Shown piece after piece: positions 1-10,999 of a stretch of DNA of 64,000 bases. The position numbers and the translations under genes were made by a program. Under the pieces are notes generated by a model. The model was not told the origin of the DNA. It saw only the letters and a program-made list of their open reading frames with translations, and did no database searches. Within the stretch, counting starts at the first letter, position 1. The number at the start of each line of letters is the position of its first letter. The stretch is from Dermacentor variabilis (lineage: Eukaryota; Arthropoda; Arachnida; Ixodida; Ixodidae), in NCBI RefSeq assembly GCF_050947875.1, contig NC_134572.1:130422605-130486604 (forward strand). The letters run 5' to 3'.

Positions 1-1154
1 AAATATCGCCAGAGTTGCCCTTTAAACAAATGAAAGAATGACATGTAAAGCAGCATATTGGGACCTTTTTTTTTTTGTACCTTTGAAACTCGGAAGAAAA
101 GTATTTTGCTATGCCAATGCTTATGAAAAAGAAAGTAAAATATATTGGACATTGCCAAACGACGATTCAAGTGAAACGAATGGCGGTTGTCCCTTCGTCT
201 GCGCTGTTCGCTGTATCGAACGTAAAACAATTGGGCTAGCATAGAACGTTCGCGGTACTTACACTGGCTAACCTCCCTGTCTTTCCTCCCCTTTGTCTCC
301 TCCTCCTCCTCCTTCGCGACAAACATTTTTCTGTATAACGAGAAAAAAAGGTTATCTTCCATCACTTCAGTGCACTAATAATTTCAATTTTTTTTTCTTT
401 CTGTAAATACTACTCTACTTGATACCGACAGCGTTAAGTAAATATTTACTGATATCCGAAATATTGCCGATTATTTCCTCGGAAGGAAAGGAAATGTTTG
501 CTGATAAACAGAGACTAAAGCACTCATACTTCTGTGGGCTAGAAATGTTTAAGCGAGGCTGCCTTGTTCGTAGCAGAATTCAATTCAAAAGGTACCCATC
601 CTTTCCAAGTACCTTTGTGTACTCACCCTTTCGTACGCATGTTCAGGAAGAAAGCCGCAGTAAGACCCTTAATAAACTTGTCATTACCAGCACTGTATAA
701 AACATCATGGTTTAATGGAACCGTTGGTTTGTGCCAAGCCTATGAGAAAAATTCGGGAAAGTATGCTGCTACATACCCGCGGCACCATTGTCGCACTGTT
801 TGCTCTAGGATATATGCGCTGTGCTTTCATGGTGGATTTGCTCAGTGGCATGCATAACATAAAAGAAATAAGCATGACGCGCAGCGGCTCTTCTTCGAGC
901 AGTAATGCGTCCAATATAGTGCCTCGAATAACTGTGTTGCTTATTGAGCGAGGTGGCTTAGGTGGATTATGCTAACAGCAGTTTAGGTTGAATCTCGCTT
1001 AGCCCGTGGTTCCTCGTGTCCGTAAAAAAAAAAAAAAACAGGAACGGGTACAATTGCATCAGCCTACTAGTAACCATTCGCTGATGTGAGGAGGGGGGTG
1101 GTTCTGATAGGTTATAGCAACAGAAAAAATCTGCTTAAAATCGAATTATCTTTG
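1..1154. other. Non-coding flank or intron upstream of first visible Beat exon
   Basis: No ORF here carries a recognisable domain. The stretch is AT-rich, with homopolymer runs such as the A tract near 1027-1040. A short piece at about 266-310 reads like the 3' tail of the RNase H LINE family seen elsewhere (CTGGCTAACCTCCCTG followed by pyrimidine-rich sequence). Because the next downstream exon starts in mid-codon, this region is most likely intron of the Beat-like gene. That is inference. Confidence 0.5.
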
Positions 1155-1377
1155 CTGTGGGATTTTACGTGCCAAAACCACGATCTGCTTATGAGGCATG
1201 CCGGTGTGGAAGACTCCTGATTAATTCGGACCACCTGGGGTTTCTTTAACGTGCACCTAAATCACGGGCGTTTTTGCATTTCGCCCCCATCGAAACGCGG
1301 CCACCGTGGCCGGGATTCAATCCCGCTACCTCGTGCTTAGCAGCGCAACTCCAAAGCCACTAAGCAACCACGGCGAG
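1155..1377 (-). repeat. tRNA-derived SINE (Ruka-like), copy 1
   Basis: On the minus strand the high-coordinate end carries a tRNA-like head. It has an A-box-like segment and a B-box-like GGGATTGAATCCCGG, followed by a body containing the antisense of CACCTGGGG and AACGTGCACCTAAAT, and a 3' end near ACGTAAAATCCCAC. The same body recurs at 23819-24034, 45954-46187, 18953-19155 and 57852-58085. It resembles the tick SINE family Ruka from established knowledge; the name is not verified here. It ends about 107 bp before the Beat exon acceptor at 1483. A long ORF running from this SINE into the exon is fortuitous. Confidence 0.75.
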
Positions 1378-1483
1378 TTTAAAGGTCTGCCTCTTCAGCC
1401 TGTGGCATTGGCCATGTCGCGTGGCCGTGCAGACGCACGGTGGACGCTGACACTTGGCGCTTTTCGTTTCGCCCGCCGCGCAG

Positions 1484-1701
1484 GCTTCGTGACCACGGTG
1501 TCCGCCGTGAAGCTGGTCAACGTGGACATCCCGTCCCCGACCACGCTGGGCGAGACGGTGGGTCTGAGCTGCATCTACGAGCTGAACGGTGATCGGCTCT
1601 ACTCGGTCAAGTGGTACAAGAACGACGTCGAGTTCTACCGCTTCGTGCCTAACGACTGGCCGCCGGGACAATTCCTGCCCCTGCCGGGCGTCGACGTGGA
1701 C
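1484..1701 (+). CDS. beat: Beaten-path-like Ig protein, internal exon encoding first half of Ig domain 1
   Basis: The exon follows a pyrimidine-rich acceptor ending in GCGCAG at 1483 and ends before GTGCGT at 1702. Its first two bases complete a codon begun upstream, so an earlier exon, presumably with the signal peptide, is missing from the window. Recognisable Beat-family features are the first Ig cysteine (GLSCIYEL), the Ig tryptophan in the Beat-typical YSVKWYKND, then EFYRFVPND and PLPGVDVD. Beat proteins are secreted or membrane-anchored two-Ig neuronal adhesion proteins that bind Side-family receptors during axon guidance (known from Drosophila). The exon ends at a codon boundary (phase 0), matching the start of the next exon at 4304. 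GC content and third-position GC are much higher than in the surrounding DNA. Which Beat paralogue it is cannot be decided here. A competing donor GTATGA at 1706 would break the phase match. Confidence 0.9.
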
Positions 1702-4303
1702 GTGCGTATGACGCACCCGAATGTAGCACACATGTAGCTGGATCGCAGTGCCGTCGGGGCAGGCTAATAAGTTCACAGCAGTGACGAAGAAAATATTTCG
1801 AACGTTTCCCGGTGAGGGGTAGTCGAAAGCAACGTGGACACGACAGTAACACAAGTAGTAATTACAGCAAATGTTAATAGAGCACCACAACTGAATACAT
1901 GAACAATGTTTTGGAAAGATAACTATTCGGGTGAATGAACGAGAGCGAGGGAAAAGTGATAAGGAAAAGACATGGAGGCTAATCAGGCGGAGCATTATTG
2001 GCTGCCGTGTACAAGGCCAGAGAAGAAAATTGGGCTAAAACAAGAATAGGAGAGAAGTTCACAGTATGCACGCAAGCACGTACACAAGTGTCCATTGCTA
2101 AATCTGAACGAGGAGAAGGGGAACCGAGGGGTTCAACTTTTAATAATCATATTATAATAAGCCAACTAACAAAGATAGCAAACACAATTCAGGGGAAATT
2201 ACTTGTACTTACTAATTGAATTAAAGAAATGATAAGCTAATGAGAAATGAAAATGGTTGAAAAACAACTGACCGCAGATGCGGAACAATCCCACGATTTC
2301 GCATTATGCGTGTGATGCTCTTACAAATTCAGCTACCGCGGCGCCGTTTTCCTATCCACTATCCGGGGTATTTGTGTTTTTACTACTAAAACTAACCCTG
2401 GGAAGGTTAGCCAGCGCCACCACTCACAAACCCTGGCGGCGGGTGCGGAAGCTCATTTCTGCCGCAGGCGTCAGGAGTACGTAGCGTTTTTGGTTGAAGC
2501 CAACTGGTCAATAAACCAACACGTGCTACCTGAAAGCATCAATGTTGCCGGATTTGAGACCCTTGTTGACCAGTAAAATAGCCCTGATGCATAGCATTAT
2601 GGTTCAACTTAAGAGGATGCACCACTTCCCACGCGTTCCAAAAACGCCAGGTCTTTTTGTGAAGGAGCAGCGGAAGGCTTACTAACAACGTGTATTTTTT
2701 TTCTTTTTGCCATAGCTCCGACTTGACATACGATGTTTGTTTGATAATACACGCGCCTACCGCTTACTCTCGTCTCATCAAAAACGGAGGGGCCTCCGCA
2801 ATCCAGACAATATAGTACCAAAGAAGTCAGCCATGCGGATCCTCTCTTTCAAGATGCCAGCGTATACGCAAGGCACGTGAACGATCAAACAAGAATAATA
2901 TCCGAAGCAGGAACTGTTGAAGCAGAAAGCACTGTTAGTGAGACTGTTGTAGCTGCTTCACAAAAAGAGCCATCGTTTTTTGGGACACGTGGAGTATGGT
3001 GCGCCTACTTAGGTTTAACCATAATCCGCGTTTGGTTGCTCTCTAATTATCACGGCTATGTTACTTCTACCTTTTCTTCGAGTACATAAAAACACGTGTG
3101 TGCTTACATACGTTTCTTTTATAAAACAGAACAAGCAGTCGGAAGTCAGCGCTTGTCGTCGTCGCTTCTTGTCCTTGTTGTTCGTTTGCGTGTCGCGTTT
3201 TGTAATGCAATGCATCGGTGATATATATTCGAAACATTTCCTTTTCTTCGTTAACTAATAACACGAATGACTTTAATCACAAGTACATTTCGGCGTTATT
3301 TCAACATGGAATACATAGAAGAAAATGTCTACTGCTGTCCGGGCTCTGAAAGCTATTTTAACTTTTTTTTAGATCTGCTATTAAAGAAGATGCTGCCGCT
3401 TTTAGGCGGTACGGGCTACTCGCGTTCGCATGGCAAACAAAAGCTATGCTAAATTATTACAGGGCGGACAAGTTTCCACAACCTGAGTGTCTGTATAGAG
3501 AACCGTTTATTTTCATTTTGCTGTATATGGAAAATACCAGTCCGTCTTGTTCTGGAACATTAGCTTAGAAGTTTTTCAGTTATCAGTTAATGAAACGTAT
3601 GCACAACTACTCCTACAGGTAATGCCGAGAAAAATTCTCACCAGCGAAATACGATTGGGAAGTTTCGTTTGCAATGTGGCTGACATCAGGATTATCAAAG
3701 TGTGTGTTGTGTGTCCTGAGTATCATTTACAATGTAGCATTATAGTAGCTGAGGTTCTTTCTTTTTTTGCACATGAGCTTCTGAGGCACACTGTGCCATG
3801 TAGGGTTGTGTTCATGCAACTAATCGGGTAATGAAATGTTTGAAATTGTGTCCGATTTCGTCGAAATAACATGCTGATCGTAGAAGACTAAGAAAAAGTA
3901 TCTACATCACCTAATAAATGATCCCGAAAAAAAGATGCCAACTGTAAAAAGACGATTGTTGCGTAGATGTCAAGAATTCCTTGTCTTTTTTTTTTAGTTC
4001 ACAGCGTGAGATCAGGACGTGGACTACGACGAGCGGCAGTGAATAGTATTTGTCTGGCAATACGTCTCCTGCTTTCATATTATTCTGAGACCATATCCGT
4101 AAATTTTGGAGTGCATGACATACAACGTTTTTCTAGCTCTAAACCGCCTAGCCTTGCCTTAATCTACTGCTGCACCAAATGGTCGTCACTTCGCCTATAC
4201 GACTGTCGCTCAGGATGTAGGTGTGACTCGCGTAAACATACGCGCTCGTGTAATGCTCGAATATTCACCCTAATCGCGGCTGTCTTCTTTTCTCTGGGCG
4301 CAG
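1702..4303 (+). other. Beat-like gene intron (GT-AG), about 2.6 kb
   Basis: The intron runs from GTGCGT at 1702 to GGGCGCAG at 4303, with a pyrimidine tract (TGTCTTCTTTTCTCTG) before the acceptor. ORFs inside it are short and show no recognisable domain. No clear repeat was identified apart from homopolymer runs. Confidence 0.7.
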
Positions 4304-4439
4304 CTGGCACGATCGGGGCGGACGTCGGTCTATCTGCGTAACGTGAACCTACACAGCGCCGGTACATACCGGTGCGAGGTGTCTGCGGAGGCTCCTTCCT
4401 TCGACACTGTCGGCGGCCAGAAGGACATGGCCGTGCTAG
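4304..4439 (+). CDS. beat: Beaten-path-like Ig protein, exon encoding second half of Ig domain 1
   Basis: The acceptor is GGGCGCAG ending at 4303. The exon starts in phase 0, matching the exon that ends at 1701. It encodes the second half of the V-type Ig fold: a strand SVYLRNVNLHSAG, the canonical cysteine motif GTYRCEVSAEAPSF, and the domain-end segment KDMAVL. RCEVSAEAPSF is highly characteristic of the Beat family. The exon ends at AG|GCAAGT, leaving one base of the next codon. This is a GC-type donor with otherwise ideal consensus. Moving the donor to the nearby GTTCTG would give phase 2 and break the join with the next exon. The 136-bp size is a typical internal exon. Confidence 0.93.
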
Positions 4440-5239
4440 GCAAGTTCTGCAGTTTGTTTCAACTTTGGCCAATGCAGTTTCAGCGTCAGTTTTGTATGAT
4501 TTGAATTGTGGTTGCAGGTGGGGTAACACATGTACAGAAAGACGTCACAGAGTGAAGCACTGTGCTGACCCTTACAACATAATTACAATAGCAACTCAAC
4601 AAAGGGGTTATGTACAGAGTTATTAACAGGAGTGTTAAAAAGTGAATCTAGAAACAAATACCTCTGGATCAGCGAAACGCGGAAGTGGACCAGAATGCCA
4701 TATTTTATATGACTCGGGCAATATTATGGACAATATTACGCGCTATGCATGTGCAAGCTGTATAAGGAGGAAATGAAAGTAAATTTGCGTATTTGCTCAA
4801 AGAAACTAGGACACTGTTTCTAAGGTAGTGAGAGACAGCTAATGCAGATTGGTGTTGCTGGGCCCGAATGCGCTACCGCGACGAAGTGGCGCTCACCATA
4901 GGCTGTATGCACTCTGTGGAACAGACGCAAGCATGCAACCATATACAATAGCGCACGCTCCAGTGCCACGAATGGGAGGTGAGTAAGCACAAAAATGAAT
5001 GCGTCTCATCTAGCAGCTGATGCGGAAATATATTCAATCAAACAAAAGTGAGTGAGGTTATCTACTACCGAGACAAGCCTTCCAGAAAAAGAAAAAGAAA
5101 GTGAAAAAGAAAAATCGGCAAAATTCAGAGATTCCTTCTCGTAGGCTACGGCGCTGCTTGCTTGTCGAGGCTTTCCAAATACTTGCACGGATGCCGTAAC
5201 TCTCAGAGCGTGTACGGCGCAAGATCCCGCCTAAATTAT

Positions 5240-5420
5240 CAGGTGCTTTAGCGTTGCGATCTCACTGTGGCAAGCGCGTGGAGCTCCCACTCACACACTG
5301 TCGCAGGAACCCGAGTTCTAATCCCAGATTGCGGGCAAAGTTTCGATAGCATTATCTATATGGCGAAGGTGCGGTGAAAGAGTGGCCTGACGACTGCAGC
5401 CGCAGGCGTAGCGTGCAGAA
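5240..5420 (+). repeat. Possible tRNA-derived SINE remnant
   Basis: A B-box-like stretch CGAGTTCTAATCCCAG follows an A-box-like GTGGCAAGCGCGTGGAG at roughly tRNA spacing. The downstream body does not match the Ruka-like copies. It could be a different SINE or chance similarity. Confidence 0.3.
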
Positions 5421-6178
5421 ATAACTGATAGACAGTTATTTCAGTTTTTTATTTATTTCACTTCAGACGATAGACATGTCAGTTTCTGGCTCAGACCTGC
5501 TGTCGCAGTAAAATATACTCCCACTCAACCTGTGACTGAAGTTTACACCAATAAGCAAAATGAACCTCTAAATATTTTCGTCCAAACAGCTTCACCGAAA
5601 GCTGGAGGAACGACACCGCATGTTCCGTGGGCTATAACAAGAGCGCCATCCTGAATCTGTTAGAACGAAGTGTTTGCTTCAGATGCTCGTTAACGTTCAA
5701 CGATGGAAAAAAAGCGACTCGGCAGAGGTGATGTCATTTAGTTAAACTAGAACCATTCTATGCTGACAACCAGTGGGACGATCGTGTGATGTGAACAACA
5801 CTTTATAGCGCAGCGCAGCTGCACCAAAGATTTGCCCGATGTATTGTTTACAGTAGCCACAACGTTACGAGCCGCAGAAATACGCGGTCTTCCTAGCGAC
5901 GCACGAGAACGTAATTGAGCAATTGCTCTATGCTTATATTCTCTATTAGGAACCTTGACGCGACACGCGCAGTGGACGTCTGATCGGTTTCGTGAAACGC
6001 AGGTAGTACACACAATGCCGCCCACCTCTTGCGTTCGGTACGATGTACTACATTTGCTATGACGGTTGTGAATGATTGCGCTACACCGAAATTTCTAATT
6101 ACGGAGTGTTAGCGTACCATGATTATTCATAGGACCTTTAGTGAACGACAGAAAGCTGAGCTAGTTGGTAAGGATTCA

Positions 6179-6338
6179 TTATGCAAAATAGAAGTGAGGC
6201 GTGCAGACAGGACACAAGAGTAGAGAAGTGGACAACACGAACGCCGACTATCAACTTGATAGTTGATAGTCGGCGTTCGTGTTGTCCACTTCTCTACTCT
6301 TGTGTCCTGTCTGCACGCCTCACTTCTATTTTGCATAA
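6179..6338. repeat. Perfect 78-bp inverted repeat with 4-nt loop (foldback element)
   Basis: The left arm 6179-6256 and right arm 6261-6338 are exact reverse complements over 78 bp, separated only by TGAT. The arms contain GACAGGACACAAG and ACACGAACGCCGACTAT. A short direct repeat GGACCTTTA lies on both sides (6132-6140 and just after 6338). The element lies in the second intron of the Beat-like gene and would form a strong hairpin in RNA. It could be a foldback or MITE-like element, the terminal part of a larger transposon, or an inverted-duplication artefact of library preparation or assembly. Confidence 0.85.
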
Positions 6339-7089
6339 GGACCTTTATTGCGCGCATTGCTCGAAAACGAAAACGTAGTCTACGTGCGCTTTCTTTCTTG
6401 CTTCTTTAAGGAAGATTAACTGTTAAGTTTACTGCGTCATCCTTTAAAGCTCCCATTATTCGGATTCTGAAACTGCGTCAAACTCACTCAAACAAGAGCA
6501 TCAACTAATGCTGTTGCATTGCGTTGACAAGAGAAGGGCACCACAAATATACAGCAAGTAGAAGCCGTAAAAGCGATAATTTCTTCGCAAATTGTGCATC
6601 TGCGATGACAGAAAGCCTATTTTTGCAGTTAGAGCAAGCTCGGCAAGCAACAAATGCAGCAAGAAAATAAAAAAATATGAAACACAGGTGTCGACACCAC
6701 CGCCTCAACTTCCCGCACGATATGGCAGTGACATCAAGGATTTCGTCAGTGGCTGCCCAAAATGTTTATCGGCAAAGGAATAAAGTACATTACACTCCGT
6801 AGGAACATTAGACTCAAACTGAGAAGTCTTGAGCAACTCTGCACGAAAAGCAACAGGAATAGAAGAAAGAAAAAAAGACAATCTGTAACATACTCCCATA
6901 ATAGCACGCAGGGAAAAGAAAAGAAAGTTCAGCTTTCGATTTTTCATCCTAATACCGGAACGTTTTCCTTCAAATCAGCGAGCGATTGTGTAGACAAAGA
7001 ATACTCCATTAAAGTCCGCACGAGTTCATTCTCGTTCAGTGTGTGAGCGGCCCGCAGTGTAACGCGCGCTGTTGCCGCGGCGTGCGCAG

Positions 7090-7476
7090 TACTTCCGACC
7101 GAGGGCCCGCGCATCACGGGGGGCCAGGCGCAGTACCGCATCGGCGACACCGTGAGCGTCAACTGCACCTCGGCCAAGTCGAAGCCCGCCGCCACGCTGC
7201 GCTGGTACGTGAACGACGTGGCCGTGGCCGGCGCCGACGGAACCACCGAGTACTCGACCACGCTGCACGCCGACGGCCTGGAGACGGCCTCGCTCGGCCT
7301 GCGCTTCGTGCTCACCGAGGACCACTTCCGGGGCGGCAACATGAAGCTCAAGTGCACCGCCACCATCTCCAGAGTCTACACGATGAGCAACGAGGAGCTC
7401 GTGTTCGGGTCCTCCTCGTCCTCCGGAGGCCGCCACCAGAAGTCCGGACTCCACATCAGCGAGAACACGAGCCGAG
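7090..7476 (+). CDS. beat: Beaten-path-like Ig protein, exon encoding Ig domain 2
   Basis: The acceptor GCGTGCGCAG ends at 7089. The first two bases (TA) join the G left by the previous exon to make a Val codon, so the reading runs AVL-V-LPTEGPRITGG. This is the usual Beat-family link into the second Ig domain. The exon encodes an Ig-like domain with its first cysteine in VSVNCTSAKSKPAA (N-C-T is also a possible N-glycosylation site), the tryptophan in LRWYVND, and the second cysteine in MKLKCTATIS, followed by a Ser/Gly-rich linker (GSSSSSGG). The 3' border is uncertain. Ending at 7476 (CGAG|GCACGG, another GC donor) leaves one base and fits the phase of the last exon. The ORF itself stays open to 7583. 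High GC distinguishes the exon from its flanks. Confidence 0.9.
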
Positions 7477-7573
7477 GCACGGACGTTTCCTTCGGCTTTC
7501 TTTTCTCTTTAAGGCATTTGTCCTCTCTATACCCTCCCTCTATCTCCCTTCTCTCTCTGCCGCGTCTCCCTTT

Positions 7574-7629
7574 CCCCACATAGGGTAGCCAACCAGACCC
7601 TTGACTGGTTAACATCCCTGCCTTCCTGA

Positions 7630-7660
<31 letters not shown>
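7574..7660 (+). repeat. RNase H LINE 3' tail (isolated copy)
   Basis: The segment CACATAGGGTAGCCAACCAG, the stem partner GACTGGTTAAC, and ATCCCTGCCTTCC followed by (CT)n match the 3' UTR after the LINE ORF at 50476-51306. ACCAG/CTGGT form a short stem. It lies about 100 bp after the end of the second Ig exon. It is a 5'-truncated insertion with no coding part. Confidence 0.65.
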
Positions 7661-7662
<2 letters not shown>

Positions 7663-7884
7663 CAGCTGTGAGTCAGAGGCTTACCGTTTCTTTTTTTTTT
7701 TTTCACGTCTTTCGAAACTGCAACGTTCATTCATATTTGACAACCTAATATGTACCGGTTGGTCTTAAACTGATGTTTGTGATCCTTTCAAGTCCTGAGT
7801 GGCGGGCTCTTGATGGACACCGTTCCAGAATTATTTTAATACGGTGGTTTTGTAAACAAATCGTTAAATTATTGTACACGAATG

Positions 7885-7990
7885 TTTTGCATTACGCCCG
7901 CATAGAATGGCGTAAGTGGTAGTAGGGAATTCAACCCCAGACCTTTTGCTCGGTGGCACAGCGCCATAGGCATTCAACCACTGCAACGCG
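7885..7990 (-). repeat. SINE fragment (tRNA-like head)
   Basis: The minus strand reads a B-box-like GGGGTTGAATTCCC preceded by an A-box-like GGCGCTGTGCCACCGAG, and a short body with antisense TTTTGCATTACGCCC. That matches the head end of the Ruka-like SINEs. It is truncated at its 3' side. Confidence 0.5.
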
Positions 7991-10004
7991 TATTTGCGCT
8001 TTTGTTACGCCTACACGATACTCACTGCGAATTCGGCTTTGAAACGCACGCTGGCAAGTTTTAACTACTGGCTGGCAATGGGGTGTCATAACGTGAAGTC
8101 GATGGATTTATTTCTCACAAGGTCACAGTAACCACAATACTTTTTTCTTCTTTCAGAGCTTGGAGTTTTTCCCAAGAGCACTCCAATACCTGAATGTTCC
8201 ACTACATGTACTTTACTCTTGTAGCTTCCGTTTTTATGGAGTACATTCAAATGCGTTAGCATTTGTGGTGCGCTGTGGGTGCCCGTAAAGACACACTGAA
8301 GCAGCGCGATGGGACGAGGAGAAAGACAAGCAGAGCAAGACTAGCGCTCGCTGTCAATAAACTTGTTTGGAAATAGCACCAGCCATTTGTAGTCACGTTC
8401 ATATGAGTTCAGTTTTCCGCATGGTTATAAATGGGGGATCTTTTTCCTATTTAAATTCTGCTGACAATCAACGCTAGTCCTGTTGTGAATGTTTTAGTCA
8501 TCGTCCCACCGCGATGCTTCAATACACGTTCAACTTGACCCAAATCGCGCCAACCAAGTTGTTTGGGACGCGCGTGGTTATGGTTTTCCGGTTGCTTTTG
8601 ATAGTCGGGAGAGGTATGGTAGTCAAGCAAGTAACAATGTCATATTGTGCGCTGATAGAAAGGCACACAAGACCACGTGATAACTTATCGTGACCTGCGC
8701 CGAGTCCACCTTCACTAAAGAGAAAATACTCACGCTCAATGATAGAGCATTTACGTTTATTTAGTCAGTAAAAGAGGAAGGCAAATTACGCGCATGTCGT
8801 TTAGGCTTTTTGTTTCTTCACTGTCCGTCTGGTATAGTTTATTTTGTGCGGCCGTCCTCTCTGAGGACCGGGTCTTTCTGTTGTGTCAGGCAGCCACCAG
8901 ATGCGGCAGCAAACTGCGTGATGCTTATATGAATGCCGACTGACATTCCCGCGCGTTCCTTTATTTTCTTATTATTACAGCTGCCGTTATTGTCCCGCGT
9001 TCAATTTCACGTTATAGATTTGAAGTGTTGCGTTTCATAGAAAAGCTCTTATGAATACTACACCTACCTATAAGCGTAAAAAAGAAAGCGTGCGCAGAAA
9101 GTGTGGACAGAGCCACCGTCGGGGGCAACCCGTGAAAGAGGACTAATAGTTAGGCGCAAACAAAGTTTTGCAAGGATGCGATACGTGTTTCATCTATTAC
9201 AGAGGAAAAATTAAAAAGGTGTGGGTGTGTTGGTGCCATTAGGAAACTTGGCTTAAGAACTGGCACAGGAACGAAGCAGTTACCATGAATAAATGTGCCG
9301 AAGAAAGTCTCGCCATAAGCCGAGAGGAGCAATATGGATGTTTACTACGAGTAAAATGAATAATAGGAGAAGAAAAACACCTATGGAATGAATGCAGTGC
9401 AGGAAAGACACCGGAACTTGCGGAACTTTGAGGTAGATGCAAAATGCGAATATGAATTTTCGAAATCTTTTCAACTGCAGCGCCGAGGAAATATCACTGG
9501 CAGACGAACAGCACATTCCTGTGAAAGATTAAAACCGCGGTCTCAAAGATGGTTTTCCAGGATATAGGAAAAACACTACGGCGTCTGTGTTAAGTGGGCG
9601 CGGTTAATAAAAGAGGCCTGGAAAACTCTCACTGTGCCGGTTGAGCGAACAAGATCTTTCGAAACAATTGAAAATAACAATGAAATAACCACCCGTCGCT
9701 GCGAATTGGAGAAGGAAGAAATCAAACTGAAACTTTGCACAAGTGGAGCCCTTCTACCACAGCTTAGTGGTTTTGTCATGCTATGAAATCAAATAACTTT
9801 TGTTATTGGTTCCACAGCTCCTGTTGCCTTAGGCAACGCATCCTAGCTCATTTGTCATCAGATGGTCACATGATTTCATACGGACTGGATGCGCCGGCTT
9901 ACTTAAACAATTGTGGTGGTTGTATTCTCTGCCCCGGAAACAAAGTACGCGGAGACAATGTGAACAGGATTACCGTAATTTATTGACAATTGTGGCTAGG
10001 TCAA

Positions 10005-10150
10005 GGAGAGAGAGAGAGAAAGAGAGAGAGGGGGGGATATATGGAAGGCAGGGATGTTAACCAGTCAAGAGACTGGTTGGCTGCCCTACACATGGGGTAG
10101 GCCAAGGTGAACCTCACCAAAGCGAAAGGACGAAAGGCGGTCAGCGAAGC
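10005..10150 (-). repeat. RNase H LINE 3' tail (isolated copy), minus strand
   Basis: On the minus strand it reads CCATGTGTAGGGCAGCCAAC, CAGTCTCTTGACTGGTTAAC and ATCCCTGCCTTCC, then (CT)n-rich sequence. This is the same 3' UTR with its stem-loop as at 7574-7660 and 51425-51511, in the opposite orientation. Confidence 0.65.
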
Positions 10151-10999
10151 TGGTAAAAAACAGTGAGATAACGTACAGATTTAGACCATGATAAGCACAT
10201 TGCAGCGTGTGAGAAGAGTGAATGAAATTGGCTGGCGTTTGCGTGGACGTTATGGAGTGTTAAGCTTGTTGGTACTCGATATTGCTTATGTGCTAGATGG
10301 CGAACGTTGAGCAACTAAATAACGAACAACCTCTTTAAAATGAGAGACACATCCATCTTCAATAACATCGATGAAACTCTCTACGCAGCACTAAGCTTCA
10401 CGATCAGCGCTACAGTGAAAAGTGCAATTCTAACGGGGTGGGAGGTACGACTAGCAATCACACTTCACTTGTGTACCAAAGGTTGGCAACGGTACGTTCA
10501 GATGGTCTGTTGGCAACAAGATGGATAACGAAACAGAAATTTGACACACCGACGCCGGGAAGCTGCAAACACTAATCGTGAAACACTAATCGTGAAAGAA
10601 CACGCGCACAGCGTTTTCTCAACTTTGTGCGCTGTGTACGTAAAGGGTCACGTATTATCAATTTGCCTCAGCCGTGTGTCTAGCAAGGTGTCTCCGTGTT
10701 TTTTTTAGATGTGACATAGCCACCGCTAATGCGGGATTTTGTCAAACCATCTACATCTCAGTAAACGTTATAGATTACTGGCCTTGTCTACTTCATTCAG
10801 TTGTGTCAGTGACAGTGGTTTCAATGAGTAGCGTGTTCTAATGTGTTTTAGCGTATGTTGTACATAATGTCACGTGCACTCTGCATATCTTTAGTTCTTA
10901 TAATAACCATCTAAAATAGCGCGCTACGCACGCCGCCTGGCAGACCTCTCCTGTATACACCAAAGAGCGCTCTATCATTCATTTGTTTGTGCTTTACAG

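Larger units (their letters stand above)
4440..7089 (+). other. Beat-like gene GC-AG intron, about 2.65 kb
   Basis: The donor is GCAAGT at 4440 and the acceptor is GCGTGCGCAG ending at 7089. Inside lie a tRNA-like B-box segment near 5310-5330 (GAGTTCTAATCCCAG, possible SINE remnant), the 78-bp-arm perfect hairpin at 6179-6338, and otherwise anonymous sequence. Confidence 0.7.
7477..10999 (+). other. Beat-like gene last intron, about 3.5 kb, with repeat insertions
   Basis: This interval separates the Ig domain 2 exon from the terminal exon. It contains a + strand LINE 3' tail (7574-7660), a minus-strand SINE fragment (7885-7990), a minus-strand LINE 3' tail (10005-10150), and anonymous DNA. 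A further small exon could be hidden here, because the donor at 7477 is weak. Confidence 0.55.

Noticed and set aside
1300..1345. tRNA gene suggested by B-box-like sequence on the minus strand (also near 24000, 46120 and 57900)
   Set aside because: These are tRNA-derived SINE heads with a common non-tRNA body and no foldable mature tRNA.
1306..1737. 143-codon ORF starting upstream of the Beat exon
   Set aside because: The first 59 codons lie in SINE and intron sequence. The Ig homology begins only after the acceptor at 1483.
1360..1995. 211-codon minus-strand ORF
   Set aside because: Shadow of the GC-rich Beat exon on the opposite strand; no recognisable motif.
6127..6378. Pair of near-identical ORFs on both strands
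   Set aside because: They arise because the perfect palindrome 6179-6338 reads the same on both strands.
7026..7454. Minus-strand ORFs opposite the second Ig exon, and the Arg/His-rich + ORF 7043-7588
   Set aside because: By-products of high GC in the real exon, which is supported by Ig residues and phase.
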